NCBI RefSeq assembly: GCF_900112475.1 | Contig: NZ_FOLW01000004.1 | Coordinates: forward strand, 1 to 64,000 | Origin: Pragia fontium DSM 5563 = ATCC 49100 | GTDB taxonomy: Bacteria; Pseudomonadota; Gammaproteobacteria; Enterobacterales; Enterobacteriaceae | Direction of reading: 5' to 3' | Length of the DNA: 64,000 nt | Shown here: positions 63,618 through 64,000 of the stretch, one piece after another | Numbering within the stretch: the stretch's first letter is position 1 | Layout of the letters: every line of letters begins with the position of its first letter | Made by a program: the position numbers and the translations under genes | The notes under the pieces: generated by a model | Seen by the model: only the letters and a program-made list of their open reading frames with translations | Databases searched by the model: none | Told to the model about the DNA's origin: nothing

Positions 63618-63753
63618 TAACCAAAGATCTCGCAGTTAAGTAAAAATACCTAAAACGTTAGGTAGTCACCCGAATTGTTCCTCTGCTTGCTACTGGTTAA
63701 TTTAATCAGGCCTTTATTTTTCATCATAAATAACCTTTTCAAGCGAGGAAAAC

Positions 63754-64000
63754 ATGAATATCAAACCACTTATGTTGGTGGCTTCTTTGGCTATCGTGTC
63801 CGGTAACGTTTTTGCCGATAATAATTTGGAAGGATATTACGCAGCCATTAAATTACTGCACGCAGAACAATCTGCGAAAGATATGGATACCAGCAGCCGT
63901 CCCGGTGTTGGTAACTTTGTCAGCGGTGATGAGAAACATAATTTTTATAGCGGAGCCCTCTCTGCTGGCTATCAGTATGGGAATGGCTGGCGCAGTGAAG
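63754..64000 (+). CDS. Outer membrane beta-barrel protein, truncated by the window end
   Basis: The first 82 codons of a gene running off the right edge. The product begins MNIKPLMLVASLAIVSGNVFA, a clear signal peptide with cleavage before DNN. It continues LEGYYAAIKLLHAEQSAKDM and SGALSAGYQYGNGWRSE, alternating patterns typical of small porin/OmpX/opacity-type barrels (first strand GYYAAIKL, second strand SAGYQYGNGWR). AGCGAGGA precedes the ATG. It is separate from the adhesin operon. Full family assignment needs the rest of the gene. Confidence 0.8.
   Translation, partial: MNIKPLMLVASLAIVSGNVFADNNLEGYYAAIKLLHAEQSAKDMDTSSRPGVGNFVSGDEKHNFYSGALSAGYQYGNGWRSE

Overview
The window looks like a chromosomal segment of an enterobacterium (order Enterobacterales). 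The encoded YqhD, YccJ, AllE, AllC, AllD, FdrA/YlbE/YlbF, YajD, BtuR and TyrB are close, full-length relatives of the E. coli proteins, but the gene order is not that of E. coli. The mix of anaerobic allantoate use, cobalamin assembly, a luxI/luxR pair and a BapA-type adhesin points me to a Budviciaceae-like genus (Pragia, Limnobaculum, Budvicia). That placement is inference. I see no rRNA, tRNA, CRISPR array, prophage or insertion sequence.

Layout. (1) 1-5.5 kb: a hairpin-rich repeat, yqhD (aldehyde reductase), yccJ, then a small catabolic unit made of a GntR/UTRA regulator with its own palindromic operator, a TIM-barrel isomerase and a YihN/YqcE-type MFS carrier. (2) 5.5-10.8 kb, minus strand: a purine salvage unit with an AzgA-type adenine permease, a divergent adenine deaminase paralogue and a canonical adenine deaminase. 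A near-perfect PurR operator and a leader terminator lie upstream of the permease. (3) 10.9-25.1 kb: a VanW protein, then the anaerobic allantoate pathway. This comprises allS (activator), two MFS carriers, allE, allC and allD on one side, and fdrA-ylbE-ylbF plus carbamate kinase divergently. The route is allantoate to ureidoglycine, ureidoglycolate, oxalurate, then oxamate plus carbamoyl phosphate, which yields ATP. Allantoinase and ureidoglycolate lyase are not in the window. (4) 25.1-33.1 kb: a tautomerase, then cobQ-cobU-cobS-cobC-cobT and, further on, btuR. A quorum-sensing module (luxR, an RsaM/DUF4902-like gene, luxI) sits between cobT and btuR. (5) 33.4-38.3 kb: tyrB, a highly structured 400-bp intergenic region, then a metal-dependent amidohydrolase with an APC permease. 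(6) 38.5-44.1 kb: a classical autotransporter, yajD (HNH), a GST and a small membrane protein. (7) 44.1-63.5 kb: an AT-rich 800-bp control region, a 4545-residue BapA/SiiE-type adhesin with about 41 Ig-like modules, and its dedicated type I exporter (TolC-like, ABC, HlyD-like). The order is that of the Salmonella bapABCD locus. (8) The window closes with a second copy of the repeat module seen at its start and the first 247 bases of a small outer-membrane beta-barrel gene.

Most striking are the adhesin's nested repeat history (a four-module period, then a tandem 1.5-kb five-module duplication), the purine operon with a deaminase whose metal-site His is replaced by Cys behind a PurR box and leader terminator, the quorum-sensing island inside the cobalamin genes, and the interleaved inverted repeats and hairpin array downstream of tyrB. 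Several start codons were chosen by ribosome-binding-site position and family length; these are noted per gene.
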